From Paraflavisolibacter caeni (GTDB lineage Bacteria > Bacteroidota > Bacteroidia > Chitinophagales > Chitinophagaceae): a DNA stretch of 64,000 nt. A program made the position numbers and the translations under genes. Positions 41,245 to 50,527 of this stretch are shown piece by piece (position 1 is the stretch's first letter; each line of letters starts with the position of its first letter). The stretch spans positions 62,001-126,000 of the forward strand of contig NZ_JAOTIF010000017.1 in assembly GCF_025628885.1 (NCBI RefSeq). The letters are read 5' to 3'. The notes below the pieces were generated by a model that did no database searches, was not told where the DNA came from, and saw nothing but the letters and a program-made list of their open reading frames with translations.

Positions 41245-44200
41245 ATGAATAACACAATGACTTTAAACTACAACTATTTCTTATTAAATCAAAAACAAGC
41301 TGATATGCCAAAGCATTACAATTGCTATCAACAAAAAACAAAAAGTTGGAGGAATCCAACCAAAGCGCTGCTTCGCTTACTCATGGTATTTTTTGCCATA
41401 CTCACAACACAATTTGCCTTTAGTCAGTTTAAAGGAAAAGTTACCGATGAAAAAGGAAGCCCCATGGCGGGAGTTTCTGTAATAGTTAAAAATGGTAAAG
41501 GAGTGGTTACAGATGCAAACGGTGAATTTAATGTAAATGTAAAAAAAGGAACATCTATCACATTTTCGTTCGTCGGTTTCGAAAGTCAACAGGTAGTAAC
41601 AGGAACATCCGAGTTTATTTCCGTTAAATTGAAACAGGCTATTCAAAATATGGACGACGTAGTAGTTACAGCCCTTGGTATCAAAAGAGAAAAGAAATCC
41701 TTGGGATACGCTATGTCTACCATTAAGGCGGCTGAATTGGTAAAAACCGGGAATACCGTGAACCCCTTGATGTCGTTGTATGGTAAGGCCGCCGGGTTAA
41801 GAATCAGTAGCACCAATACCGGACCTACGGGCGGAACCGTTATCAATATCCGAAATACGGTTTCCTTAAACGAAGGTTCCAGGACAAGACCCTTATTTGT
41901 AGTGGACGGAATTCCCATTTATGACCAAAATACCTCAACCAGCTTGAACGATAGGGATGGACGCGACAGAGGTACAGGTATCAATGATATCAATGCTGAA
42001 GATATTGAATCAATAGAAATCCTGAAGGGCGCCAAGGCTGCTGTACTATATGGTTACAGTGGCGCGAATGGCGTAGTATTGATCAATACGAAAAACGGTA
42101 GCGCTCAAAAAGGAGTTGGTATTGATTTTAGTACAAACTATACCTGGGATAACGCAGCGTTTCAACCGGAGTTTCAGAATATTTATGGTTCTGGCGGCAA
42201 CGTTGCATACAATAGCATAGATCCGGCGATGACTGATGCAAAGGGATTCAAATATGAGATGATCAATGGCGTTAAAACCCCTGTTTTCTTTAATTTAAGT
42301 GGTTCTTTCGGACCTAAGATGGATGGTACTCAAATCTATTGGTATGACAAACAAATGAGACCATATACGCCACAGCCAAACAACTACAAGGATCTGTTTA
42401 ATCAAGGTCACCTGCAAACTACCAATGTTGCGGTATCTAATGGCGGTGCTTGGGGAAATGTTCGTTTGGCCTACTCTAACAAGAAATATGAAAGTGTGAT
42501 GGTTGGCGCAAGTCAACAAAATCATATAGTTAGTTTCTCAGGCAATTTTAATCCAAGTAAATTCTTGAAAGTTGGCTTTAACTCTAACTATTATTATACA
42601 GATAATCATAACGCTCCTTTCAGAATGCAATCTTTTGCGACTTACGGTATAGCTCGTGATTTAAAGACGGATCTGTTAAGAGATAACATTACTGATGAAA
42701 GTGGCAATTATTCGTATTTCGCAATGAATAAGGATATTGCCAATAGAGCTACCGGTACTATTTCCGGAACATTGGGGGGTGATTATTTCTGGTCTCAAAC
42801 GCGCAACACCTACGATGAATTAAGACATCACTTCATTCAGTCTATTAATGCTACGGCAACGTTTACAGACTGGTTAAATCTTTCTGTGTTGGGTGGATTT
42901 GACATGACCAGGATAAACGACATCGTTAAAAAGAACTTTACACGACCTCTTTATATGGACAACAAGCAGGGCTATTTTTCTGAATTGAACAATCAGCATA
43001 ATTCAATTTATGGCCAGGCTTTATTAAATGTAAACAGGAATTTGAACAGAGACTTCACCCTGACAGGGTCTGTGGGTACAGCGTACAGATACAATATGGA
43101 TAGGTCTTTATCTGGGTTAACTCAGAATTTTGCTATAGAAAACCTGTTTAAATTCAATAATTCTACCGATGTGGCTCCTTATACAGGTGGAGGAGATGAA
43201 GGTGACGACGTAACGTATAGTGCATTAGCGTCTGCAAACCTCTCTTATCGTAATTTCCTGTTTTTAGAGTTGCAAGGACGGAATGACTGGACATCCATTC
43301 TTCCTCCATCCAACAATAGTTATTTTTATCCAGGAGCCAGCGTTTCATGGATCGCTTCTGAGCAGTTAAGACTTCCTTCTGTTATTAAGTTTGCTAAAGT
43401 GCGTGCGTCAATAGCTGATGTAGGACGTCCGGGAGAAAGATACTTTGGTAATAATACTTATGGCAATGGTATGTATGGTGCTATACCATTTGCTACCGCT
43501 TCTACTACATTGCCTCCGGGTTTTGTTAAGGACGGACAACTGATATTGAACTTGCAGCCGGAGAAGAAACGTGAAACTGAATTTGGATTTGAAACCAAGT
43601 TCTTTGAACATAACCGCCTGGGAGTAGATGTTTCGTTCTATCAAAGCTATATGTATAATCAGATCATATCGCTGTCGGTGCCTCAATCATCCGGTACTGC
43701 TGCCATTAGAACCAACGCAGGAGGTATTCGCAACAGGGGCGTTGAATTGCAAATTACCGGTACGCCTGTCCTGACCAAAAAATTCGCTTGGAATACCAGC
43801 TTGAATTTCTCGATGAACAAAAACAAGATCATGGAGCTGGCTCAGGGTGTTAAGATCCTGCCTTTATGGGGTATTAATGGAGCTTTCTCCCGTGCCGTTG
43901 TAGGCGGTGAATATGGTGAAATTTACATTGCTCCCTGGAAACGGAACAAGGATGGTAAATACATCGTTGGTAGCGATGGTATTCGCATATTTGATAAGGA
44001 CAATCTTAAAAAAGTGGGTGTTACGTTACCTAAAGTATTGGGTGGCTTTAACTCTAACCTTAAATATTCAGGCTTTAGTCTTGATATGGACTTTGATTGG
44101 CAGTTCGGAGGTACCTTGATCTCTCAAACCAATATGTTTGGCCGTGGAAATGGTACGTTCAAGAGCTCTTTACAATACAGGGATGAAGCCAATGGCGGAT

Positions 44201-44664
44201 TGCCATATTATGTAAACAACTCCGGCGCTTATGTATTGTTGAATTCTCACACAGCTGCAGTGCCATCTGATTCAAAATATGGTTTTATATTCCACGATGG
44301 AGTTATTGTTGATGGTGTAAAAGAAGATGGAACAACCAAAAATGACAAGCTGATTAGTGCCCAGGCTTATTATGAAAAAACCTATTGGCAAGGTGGTATG
44401 GATATCACTGAAGATGTAATTTATAAAAGTGATTACATCTCGCTCCGCCGCGTAACGTTATCTTACGATTTGCCTTCTAAATTAGTTAGAAAGGTAGGAA
44501 TTCAAAAAGCAAATTTGGGTCTGTTTGCGTTTAATCTGGCTTATTTATACAAAGCCCTGCCTAACGTAACACCGGAATCTACTGGCGGAACTAATGAATA
44601 TATGGAATCTACCAACTTGCCGGGTGTAAGGTCGATCGGATGTCAATTGAAATTAAGTTTTTAA
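41245..44664 (+). CDS. SusC/RagA-family TonB-dependent outer-membrane receptor (pair 3)
   Basis: 1139 residues. A long positively charged N-region (about 1-43) precedes the hydrophobic signal (LLRLLMVFFAILTTQFAFSQ). ATG 41305 (MPKHYNCYQQ) is an equally good start. Then come a CarboxypepD_reg-like domain (about 62-140, FKGKVTDEKGSPMAGVSVIV), the plug with SIEILKGAKAAVLYGYSGANG, and a barrel ending CQLKLSF. The RGI/RNT hallmark is altered to NIRNTVSLNEGSRTRPLFVVDG. Different in N-terminus and sequence from the two other SusC proteins. Its susD follows after 18 nt. Ligand unknown. Confidence 0.95.
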   Translation: MNNTMTLNYNYFLLNQKQADMPKHYNCYQQKTKSWRNPTKALLRLLMVFFAILTTQFAFSQFKGKVTDEKGSPMAGVSVIVKNGKGVVTDANGEFNVNVKKGTSITFSFVGFESQQVVTGTSEFISVKLKQAIQNMDDVVVTALGIKREKKSLGYAMSTIKAAELVKTGNTVNPLMSLYGKAAGLRISSTNTGPTGGTVINIRNTVSLNEGSRTRPLFVVDGIPIYDQNTSTSLNDRDGRDRGTGINDINAEDIESIEILKGAKAAVLYGYSGANGVVLINTKNGSAQKGVGIDFSTNYTWDNAAFQPEFQNIYGSGGNVAYNSIDPAMTDAKGFKYEMINGVKTPVFFNLSGSFGPKMDGTQIYWYDKQMRPYTPQPNNYKDLFNQGHLQTTNVAVSNGGAWGNVRLAYSNKKYESVMVGASQQNHIVSFSGNFNPSKFLKVGFNSNYYYTDNHNAPFRMQSFATYGIARDLKTDLLRDNITDESGNYSYFAMNKDIANRATGTISGTLGGDYFWSQTRNTYDELRHHFIQSINATATFTDWLNLSVLGGFDMTRINDIVKKNFTRPLYMDNKQGYFSELNNQHNSIYGQALLNVNRNLNRDFTLTGSVGTAYRYNMDRSLSGLTQNFAIENLFKFNNSTDVAPYTGGGDEGDDVTYSALASANLSYRNFLFLELQGRNDWTSILPPSNNSYFYPGASVSWIASEQLRLPSVIKFAKVRASIADVGRPGERYFGNNTYGNGMYGAIPFATASTTLPPGFVKDGQLILNLQPEKKRETEFGFETKFFEHNRLGVDVSFYQSYMYNQIISLSVPQSSGTAAIRTNAGGIRNRGVELQITGTPVLTKKFAWNTSLNFSMNKNKIMELAQGVKILPLWGINGAFSRAVVGGEYGEIYIAPWKRNKDGKYIVGSDGIRIFDKDNLKKVGVTLPKVLGGFNSNLKYSGFSLDMDFDWQFGGTLISQTNMFGRGNGTFKSSLQYRDEANGGLPYYVNNSGAYVLLNSHTAAVPSDSKYGFIFHDGVIVDGVKEDGTTKNDKLISAQAYYEKTYWQGGMDITEDVIYKSDYISLRRVTLSYDLPSKLVRKVGIQKANLGLFAFNLAYLYKALPNVTPESTGGTNEYMESTNLPGVRSIGCQLKLSF

Positions 44665-44682
44665 TCAGTAAAAATATTTGCA

Positions 44683-46401
44683 ATGAAATATAAAGTAACT
44701 CTGCTCTCTTATTTGTTAGTAGGAATGGGCATTTTTGGTACTTCCTGTAAAAAAGAATTGGAAGATAAATTCCAAAAACCCAATGCCCTGACAGATGCTT
44801 CAATAGAAACATTGTTTACAGGAACACTTCAAACCTGGGGGTTATACCAACCTGTTTACGGTGATGAGTATCACAACCTGCGTAATATGAACCGTTTGTT
44901 AGGATTGGGATACTATAATGGAGAAACTGATGGTAAAAATACAGCACCTGATGGAAGTATTACTATGTATAACGACTGGTCGGGTGGTACGCTTAGAAAT
45001 ACCCTCTACAATCGTGTATATGTTGATTCATATAAAAATATCCCTGTTATTAATCTGAAACTGGGTAATTTAAGCGGTGAAGAAAGAGACAATTATTCTG
45101 TGTACGTTAATTGTATCAACATAACCAGGGCCTTCATGTTCCAAAGGGTAACAGATGTGTACAACTCTATCCCTTACACTGAAGCTGGTGGTGCTTATGA
45201 TGGCAAGTTCTGGCCTAAATATGATACGCAAAAGGAGATTTACTATGATATGTTAGCGCAATTGAAAACTATTGCAGGTAAACTTCATGGTTATACTTTG
45301 AATCAGTCTCAGGCGCACAAAAACTTCCCTGTTTACGACATCTTAAACGATGGTAGTGTTGCTAAATGGGAAAAATTCTGTAACTCTCTACGTCTAAGAA
45401 TGGCCATGCGCCTTTCAGTAGTAGACCCTGCTAAAGCACAGGAAGTAATTGGTGAATTGCTCTCAACAAATGCACCAATGGTTACTGATGCTGCTGATTT
45501 GGTGGGTATGGCTACCAAAGAAAAATCAAGAATCTTTGAAGTATATTGGTACCGTTCATTTAATGAGCGTGTCATTGACCAGGTAGCTCCTTATTTCCTG
45601 GTTAACGATGTATTTGGTTATACAAATGGTCCTTCTACTCCTGCTAATCAGGTAGATCCTCGCTTGTATGTATTGTTCCAGCCTAACAAAGATGGAAAGT
45701 ATATTGGTGAGAAACCCTGGGGTCCTGAACAAACAGCACATATTGATGCTTTATGGCCTGTAGGTAATCCGGATAGACAAAAAGCAAAAACCTGGGATTA
45801 TGATGATAATACTAATCCTTTCTTCTCTATGTATAACAAAATGACTTTCTACAATTTTGACAGAAAGTTCCCTGTATTTACTCCGTCTGAAACGCATTTG
45901 TTACTTGCTGAGGCCGCATTGCGTTTCCCCGGTGTTGCAGGTGGTATAAATCCAGTACAAGAGTATAAAACTGCTATTGCGCAGTCTATCGACTGGATGT
46001 ATAGTGTAAATAACAGCAACCAATATAGTGTGTCATCAACTCCTTCAATACCACTGAATGTGGTGCCAGGATCTCAATATCCTAAGCCTGCACAGGCAGT
46101 TATTGATGCGTTCTTGACAACAAAGTCTGCTTACTTTACAGGATTGACTAAAGATGGTAAGATCAAAGAAATCTTCTATCAAAAGTTTGCGCACCTGAAT
46201 ATCTTAGGTCAATACGAAATATGGGCAGAAGCAAGAAGATTGAGAAAAGAATATGGCAACTTGTTGCCTAATTCAACTAAAATGAAATGGATCGAAAGAT
46301 TTATGTATCCTGAAAATGAGCCATCTGTGAATCCAGAAAAATTCGATGCAGTGAAAGCACAAAACGACTACTTCACACCAGTTTGGTGGACAGGACGTTA
46401 A
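44683..46401 (+). CDS. SusD/RagB-family nutrient-binding outer-membrane lipoprotein (pair 3)
   Basis: 572 residues, the longest SusD of the window. Signal peptide with lipobox (GMGIFGTSC, then KKELEDKFQKPN). SusD-like features: TRAFMFQRVTDVYNSIPYTEAG, WPKYDTQKEIYYDML, KWEKFCNSLRLRMAMRLS, HLLLAEAALRFPG and KFAHLNILGQYEIWAEARRLRK. Residues about 285-380 (YRSFNERVIDQVAPYFLVND and on) have extra loops relative to the other two SusD proteins. It partners the upstream SusC. A perfect 21-bp hairpin ends the operon. Confidence 0.93.
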   Translation: MKYKVTLLSYLLVGMGIFGTSCKKELEDKFQKPNALTDASIETLFTGTLQTWGLYQPVYGDEYHNLRNMNRLLGLGYYNGETDGKNTAPDGSITMYNDWSGGTLRNTLYNRVYVDSYKNIPVINLKLGNLSGEERDNYSVYVNCINITRAFMFQRVTDVYNSIPYTEAGGAYDGKFWPKYDTQKEIYYDMLAQLKTIAGKLHGYTLNQSQAHKNFPVYDILNDGSVAKWEKFCNSLRLRMAMRLSVVDPAKAQEVIGELLSTNAPMVTDAADLVGMATKEKSRIFEVYWYRSFNERVIDQVAPYFLVNDVFGYTNGPSTPANQVDPRLYVLFQPNKDGKYIGEKPWGPEQTAHIDALWPVGNPDRQKAKTWDYDDNTNPFFSMYNKMTFYNFDRKFPVFTPSETHLLLAEAALRFPGVAGGINPVQEYKTAIAQSIDWMYSVNNSNQYSVSSTPSIPLNVVPGSQYPKPAQAVIDAFLTTKSAYFTGLTKDGKIKEIFYQKFAHLNILGQYEIWAEARRLRKEYGNLLPNSTKMKWIERFMYPENEPSVNPEKFDAVKAQNDYFTPVWWTGR

Positions 46402-46419
46402 TTTTTATTTTCGAAATCA

Positions 46420-46464
46420 GATCAATAAAAAACCACCTAATTATTAGGTGGTTTTTTATTGATC
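46420..46464. terminator. Bidirectional terminator, perfect 21-bp hairpin
   Basis: Arms 46420-46440 and 46444-46464 pair perfectly around loop TTA. The outer half is A/T-rich (AATAAAAAACC / GGTTTTTTATT), giving T-runs on both strands. It sits between convergent susD and an M23 peptidase. Confidence 0.95.
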
Positions 46465-46493
46465 CTAATAATATATTCCATTCATCCGCAGTC

Positions 46494-47465
46494 TTAATCA
46501 AAACTCTGGTTCGAAGCCTGCGCTCTTTTCAGCATTTCATTAAATTGCCCAGGAGTAAGGTCTTTATAAAAGAAATATACCGGGTCTAACTTCTGCCCGT
46601 TTTTATGCACTTCATAATGAAGGTGTGGACCAGTAGACTTACCCGTTGATCCAACATATCCCACAACTTCTCCTCTTTTTACACGTTGCCCGCGCCTTGC
46701 TTTCACCCTCACCATGTGCCCATAGAGCGTCTCATAGCCATAGCTATGATTGATGACCACGTGATTGCCATAACCTCCATCACTAAACCCTGCCAGTTGT
46801 ACCACACCATCGGCAGTTGCGTAAATAGGGGTGCCCTGCGGAGCCGCAAAGTCAAGGCCGGCATGCATTTTTACCGTTTTATAAATGGGGTCGATCCGGT
46901 AGCCAAAGCCAGAAGCAACATGATTCAGGTCCTGGTCCCTTACCGGCTGAATGGCCGGAGTTGCTGCTAATAATTGTTCTTTATTTGCAATAAGTTTCTC
47001 TATGGTTGCATACGACTTCTTCTGAGCCTCTAGGCGGTTAGTTAAGTTCTTTATGCTAGCGTTAATAGAACTTACCAGTTCGTCATCCTCCATGCTTTCT
47101 ACCAGGGCCACTTCCTTCTGGAACTCAATGGCCTTAGCACGGGCACTGTCCGGAATCGGTGCCGCTTCAAATATGCTCCGGTAAACATTGTTGTCCCTCT
47201 TTTCCAGCTCCGACATTTTCTGTTGCAAGTCGCCAACCTCTTCCCTCAGATCCCGGTAGCGGTTCTTGAGCCGCTCATTTTCAGACACCAACAACTTTTC
47301 ATGAGGTGATCCCACAAATTGGAAGGCAAAATAGGAGATAATAACTGAGGTAACCAATGCCGCTGCGATAAACCCGAAAATGCGTAAAAGCTTAACCCTC
47401 AATGGGGTAATCAACTTTTCGTAACGAAGTGTATGTGTATTATAAAAATATTTTATTTTCTTCAT
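46494..47465 (-). CDS. M23-family metallopeptidase with membrane anchor and coiled coil
   Basis: 323 residues. One membrane helix (about 27-50, IFGFIAAALVTSVIISYFAF), a periplasmic coiled coil (about 58-170, SENERLKNRYRDLREEVGDL) and a LytM/M23 domain (about 190-305) with GYRIDPIYKTVKMHAGLDFAAPQ, the Zn ligands H and D in MHAGLDF, GHMVR and HLHYEVHKNG. All metal ligands are present, so an active endopeptidase or an EnvC-like activator with hydrolytic capacity is expected. Divergent from alaS. Confidence 0.93.
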   Translation of the reverse strand: MKKIKYFYNTHTLRYEKLITPLRVKLLRIFGFIAAALVTSVIISYFAFQFVGSPHEKLLVSENERLKNRYRDLREEVGDLQQKMSELEKRDNNVYRSIFEAAPIPDSARAKAIEFQKEVALVESMEDDELVSSINASIKNLTNRLEAQKKSYATIEKLIANKEQLLAATPAIQPVRDQDLNHVASGFGYRIDPIYKTVKMHAGLDFAAPQGTPIYATADGVVQLAGFSDGGYGNHVVINHSYGYETLYGHMVRVKARRGQRVKRGEVVGYVGSTGKSTGPHLHYEVHKNGQKLDPVYFFYKDLTPGQFNEMLKRAQASNQSFD

Positions 47466-47510
47466 AAGTTGGTAATACCAATCGTTCTGATTTCTAAGCG
47501 ACCCATTTGT

Positions 47511-47518
47511 TACCTTTG
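47511..47518 (+). promoter_or_regulatory. -7 promoter element of alaS
   Basis: TACCTTTG matches TAnnTTTG, about 135 nt before the start codon. No TTG at the right distance. The leader contains a hairpin (47528-47560). Confidence 0.5.
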
Positions 47519-47527
47519 CGCCTCCTT

Positions 47528-47560
47528 AAGACCAATAAGGTTGCAAAACCTACCGGTCTT
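47528..47560 (+). repeat. Two-part hairpin in the alaS leader
   Basis: Outer stem AAGACC (47528-47533) with GGTCTT (47555-47560); inner stem AGGTT (47538-47542) with AACCT (47547-47551); unpaired AATA and ACC between, loop GCAA. It starts about 3 nt after the predicted transcription start and is followed by TTAGGGG. Confidence 0.6.
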
Positions 47561-47652
47561 TTAGGGGAAACAACAAATATACTGGTTGATAGAAACTAAA
47601 TTTCAACCTATTTATTGTGAAACGGCCTAGGCCGCAATGCAGAAACTTATCA

Positions 47653-50352
47653 ATGAATATGACAGCAAATCAGGCACAATCCAGTGAAACCGCTAAAAAT
47701 CAATTGTCTGCGAAAGCAATCCGCAACAGGTTCCTGGAGTTTTTCCAGTCAAAACAGCACCATATTGTGCCTTCGGCCCCCATTGTAGTGAAAAACGATC
47801 CTACACTGATGTTCACCAATGCCGGTATGAACCAGTTTAAAGATTATTTCCTGGGCAACCAAAAATCTCCATGGCCTCGGGTAGCCGATACCCAAAAATG
47901 TCTAAGAGTAAGTGGTAAACACAATGATCTCGAAGAAGTGGGCGTGGATACCTACCACCATACAATGTTCGAAATGCTGGGTAACTGGAGCTTTGGCGAC
48001 TATTTCAAAAAGGAAGCTATTGAATGGAGCTGGGAATTGCTGACGAAAGAATTACAAATTCCTATCGACCGTTTGTATGTCACCATTTTTGAAGGCGACA
48101 AAAAAGAGAATCTGCCTAAAGATGAAGAAGCTTACAATGAATGGAAAAAATGGATTGCCGAAGACCGGATTCTGCTGGGTAATAAAAAAGATAACTTCTG
48201 GGAAATGGGCGACACCGGCCCATGCGGTCCCTGCACCGAAATTCACGTAGATACGCGCCCTGACCAGGAAAGAGCCTTGGTTGATGGCAAAACCTTTGTC
48301 AACGCCGACAACCCCCAGGTGATCGAGATCTGGAACAACGTGTTCATCCAGTTTAACCGTCTGAAGAACGGTAGTCTAGAATCGCTGCCTGCAAAACACG
48401 TAGATACAGGGATGGGCTTCGAACGCCTTGTTCGCGTGCTACAGGGTAAAACTTCTAATTACGATACCGACGTTTTCTCAGGTACGATCCAAAAAGTAGA
48501 AGAGCTCACTGGCAGGAAATACAATGCTGCTGCTACTCCTGATTCCGGACAAAACTGGGGCGAAGCTGTAGCTTTCCGTGTAAATGCCGACCACATCCGC
48601 GCCATTTCATTTACGATCGCCGACGGCCAGTTGCCTTCTAATACCGGCGCTGGTTATGTGATCCGTCGCATCCTGCGCAGGGCGGTTCGTTATTACTATA
48701 CTAATCTGAATTACAACCAGCCCTTGTTGTATCAATTGGTTCCTGTGCTGGCTGATCAATTCGCTGACGTTTTCCCGGAATTGAAACAACAGGAGCAATT
48801 TGTAGCAAAGGTGATCCGCGAGGAAGAAGACGCATTTTTAAGAACACTGGAAAAAGGCTTGAAACGCATTGAAGATATCATCAGCCATACAAAGCAAACC
48901 ATCTCCGGTAGCGATGCCTTTGAATTATATGATACCTACGGCTTCCCCTTCGATCTGACACGTCTGATTGCTTCTGAGAGAGGGCTCACTATTGATGAAG
49001 TTGGTTTCAATGCTGAAATGCAACAGCAAAAGCAACGCTCACGTGCTGCTTCAGCCGTTGATACCGGCGATTGGATCATCGTGAATGAAGGTGGTAGTTC
49101 CGAGTTTGTTGGGTACGATTCTTTAGATACTAAGTCCAGCGTACTGCGTTACCGCAAAGTGAAAACCAAGGGAAAGGACTTATATCAAATCGTATTGAAT
49201 AAAACTCCTTTCTATGCGGAAAGTGGCGGACAAGTAGGGGACACTGGAACTTTGACAATTGGCAATGAACAACTCGAAATTGTAGATACAAAGAAAGAAA
49301 TGGACCTGATCGTTCATTTCACAGAAAGCCTGCCTAGCGAATTCAATGGTGAAGTAATGGCAGTTGTTGATGCAAGTAAAAGGAAGAAGACCGCCCTGCA
49401 TCACAGCGCAACCCACCTGATGCATGCAGCTCTTCGGAAAGTATTGGGGACACACGTGGCGCAAAAAGGCTCACTGGTGAATGCTGATTACCTGCGTTTC
49501 GATTTCTCTCACTTTAGCAAAATGACCTCCGAAGAAATTAGTCAGGTGGAAGCAATCGTGAATGAGAAGATCCGTGAGAATATACCCGTTGTGATCAAGC
49601 AGATGCCTAAGGATGATGCTATCCAATTGGGTGCCATGGCCCTGTTTGGTGAAAAATACGGCGATACTGTTCGTGTCATAGTGATGGACCCAAACTACTC
49701 AATTGAGCTTTGCGGAGGTACCCACGTTGGAGCAACAGGCGAAATCGGTTTGTTTAAAATTACTTCCGAAGGTGCGGTTGCTGCTGGCGTTCGTCGTATA
49801 GAGGCTGTTTGTGGTATGGCCGCCGAACAATACGTAAATGAGCAATTAGCCCAACTGCAACAGGTAAAAGAAGCTTTAAAGAACCCGAAAGATATTCTAA
49901 AAGCACTCTCTTCTTTAAGTGAAGAAACTGCGGCCCTGAAAAAACAAATTGAAAAATACGAAGCTGCCCAATTACTTTCTCTGCGTAATGGTCTGCAACA
50001 TAAATTGCAACCCATTGGCAACGCCAATTTCATTGGTGAGATTGTTGAAGTAAGCAGCGCGGATGCCCTCAAAAAACTGGCATTTGAACTGAAGCCTGTT
50101 GTGGTCAGCCACGTCATTGCACTGGCGGCAGCTATTGACGGTAAAGCCCATATTGTACTGCTGTTCGATGATGCTGTAGCTAAAGAAAAGAATCTCGATG
50201 CATCCGCACTCATCAAGCAAAAAATTGCCCCGGTTATTAAAGGCGGGGGTGGGGGACAAAAAACATTGGCCACCGCAGGCGGACAAAATGCAGGTGAACT
50301 GCACAAGGTGATTGAGGTTGTTAAAGAATACCTGGATCAGGCCCTCTTATAA
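47653..50352 (+). CDS. alaS: Alanine--tRNA ligase
   Basis: About 899 residues. ATG 47653 (or 47659) leads into LSAKAIRNRFLEFFQSKQHHIVPS, the usual beginning of AlaRS; the frame opens at a GTG at 47617, which would add an atypical extension. Domains: catalytic class II core (about 10-250), tRNA recognition (about 250-460), editing domain with zinc motifs HHSATHLMH and CGGTH, and the C-Ala domain (about 760-899, GGGGGQKTLATAGG near the end). It charges tRNA-Ala and edits Ser/Gly mischarged tRNA. Complete. Confidence 0.97.
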   Translation: MNMTANQAQSSETAKNQLSAKAIRNRFLEFFQSKQHHIVPSAPIVVKNDPTLMFTNAGMNQFKDYFLGNQKSPWPRVADTQKCLRVSGKHNDLEEVGVDTYHHTMFEMLGNWSFGDYFKKEAIEWSWELLTKELQIPIDRLYVTIFEGDKKENLPKDEEAYNEWKKWIAEDRILLGNKKDNFWEMGDTGPCGPCTEIHVDTRPDQERALVDGKTFVNADNPQVIEIWNNVFIQFNRLKNGSLESLPAKHVDTGMGFERLVRVLQGKTSNYDTDVFSGTIQKVEELTGRKYNAAATPDSGQNWGEAVAFRVNADHIRAISFTIADGQLPSNTGAGYVIRRILRRAVRYYYTNLNYNQPLLYQLVPVLADQFADVFPELKQQEQFVAKVIREEEDAFLRTLEKGLKRIEDIISHTKQTISGSDAFELYDTYGFPFDLTRLIASERGLTIDEVGFNAEMQQQKQRSRAASAVDTGDWIIVNEGGSSEFVGYDSLDTKSSVLRYRKVKTKGKDLYQIVLNKTPFYAESGGQVGDTGTLTIGNEQLEIVDTKKEMDLIVHFTESLPSEFNGEVMAVVDASKRKKTALHHSATHLMHAALRKVLGTHVAQKGSLVNADYLRFDFSHFSKMTSEEISQVEAIVNEKIRENIPVVIKQMPKDDAIQLGAMALFGEKYGDTVRVIVMDPNYSIELCGGTHVGATGEIGLFKITSEGAVAAGVRRIEAVCGMAAEQYVNEQLAQLQQVKEALKNPKDILKALSSLSEETAALKKQIEKYEAAQLLSLRNGLQHKLQPIGNANFIGEIVEVSSADALKKLAFELKPVVVSHVIALAAAIDGKAHIVLLFDDAVAKEKNLDASALIKQKIAPVIKGGGGGQKTLATAGGQNAGELHKVIEVVKEYLDQALL

Positions 50353-50371
50353 ATAGCCTCATCCTCACAGC

Positions 50372-50416
50372 ATACCCCCAACCCCGCGTTATGGCGGGGT
50401 TGGGGGTATTTTATTT
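50372..50416 (+). terminator. Intrinsic terminator of alaS
   Basis: A perfect 16-bp stem: ATACCCCCAACCCCGC (50372-50387), loop GTTATG, GCGGGGTTGGGGGTAT (50394-50409), then TTTTATTTT. Confidence 0.95.
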
Positions 50417-50454
50417 TAACAAATGCGAAAGTTTTCGTAATCCAAAACTTATTT

Positions 50455-50462
50455 TATATTTG
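50455..50462 (+). promoter_or_regulatory. -7 promoter element of the PDZ protein gene
   Basis: TATATTTG matches TAnnTTTG, 65 nt before the ATG at 50528, right after the alaS terminator. Confidence 0.5.
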
Positions 50463-50527
50463 AAGTACGAAATTTAACGTAGTGCGGGTACTCGATTGGC
50501 CCCCAAACAATTAAAAACTTATTTCAA

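Noticed and set aside
49695-50306. 203-codon minus-strand frame inside alaS
   Set aside because: A Ser/Ala/Cys-rich antisense shadow of the AlaRS C-terminal domain with no independent signals.
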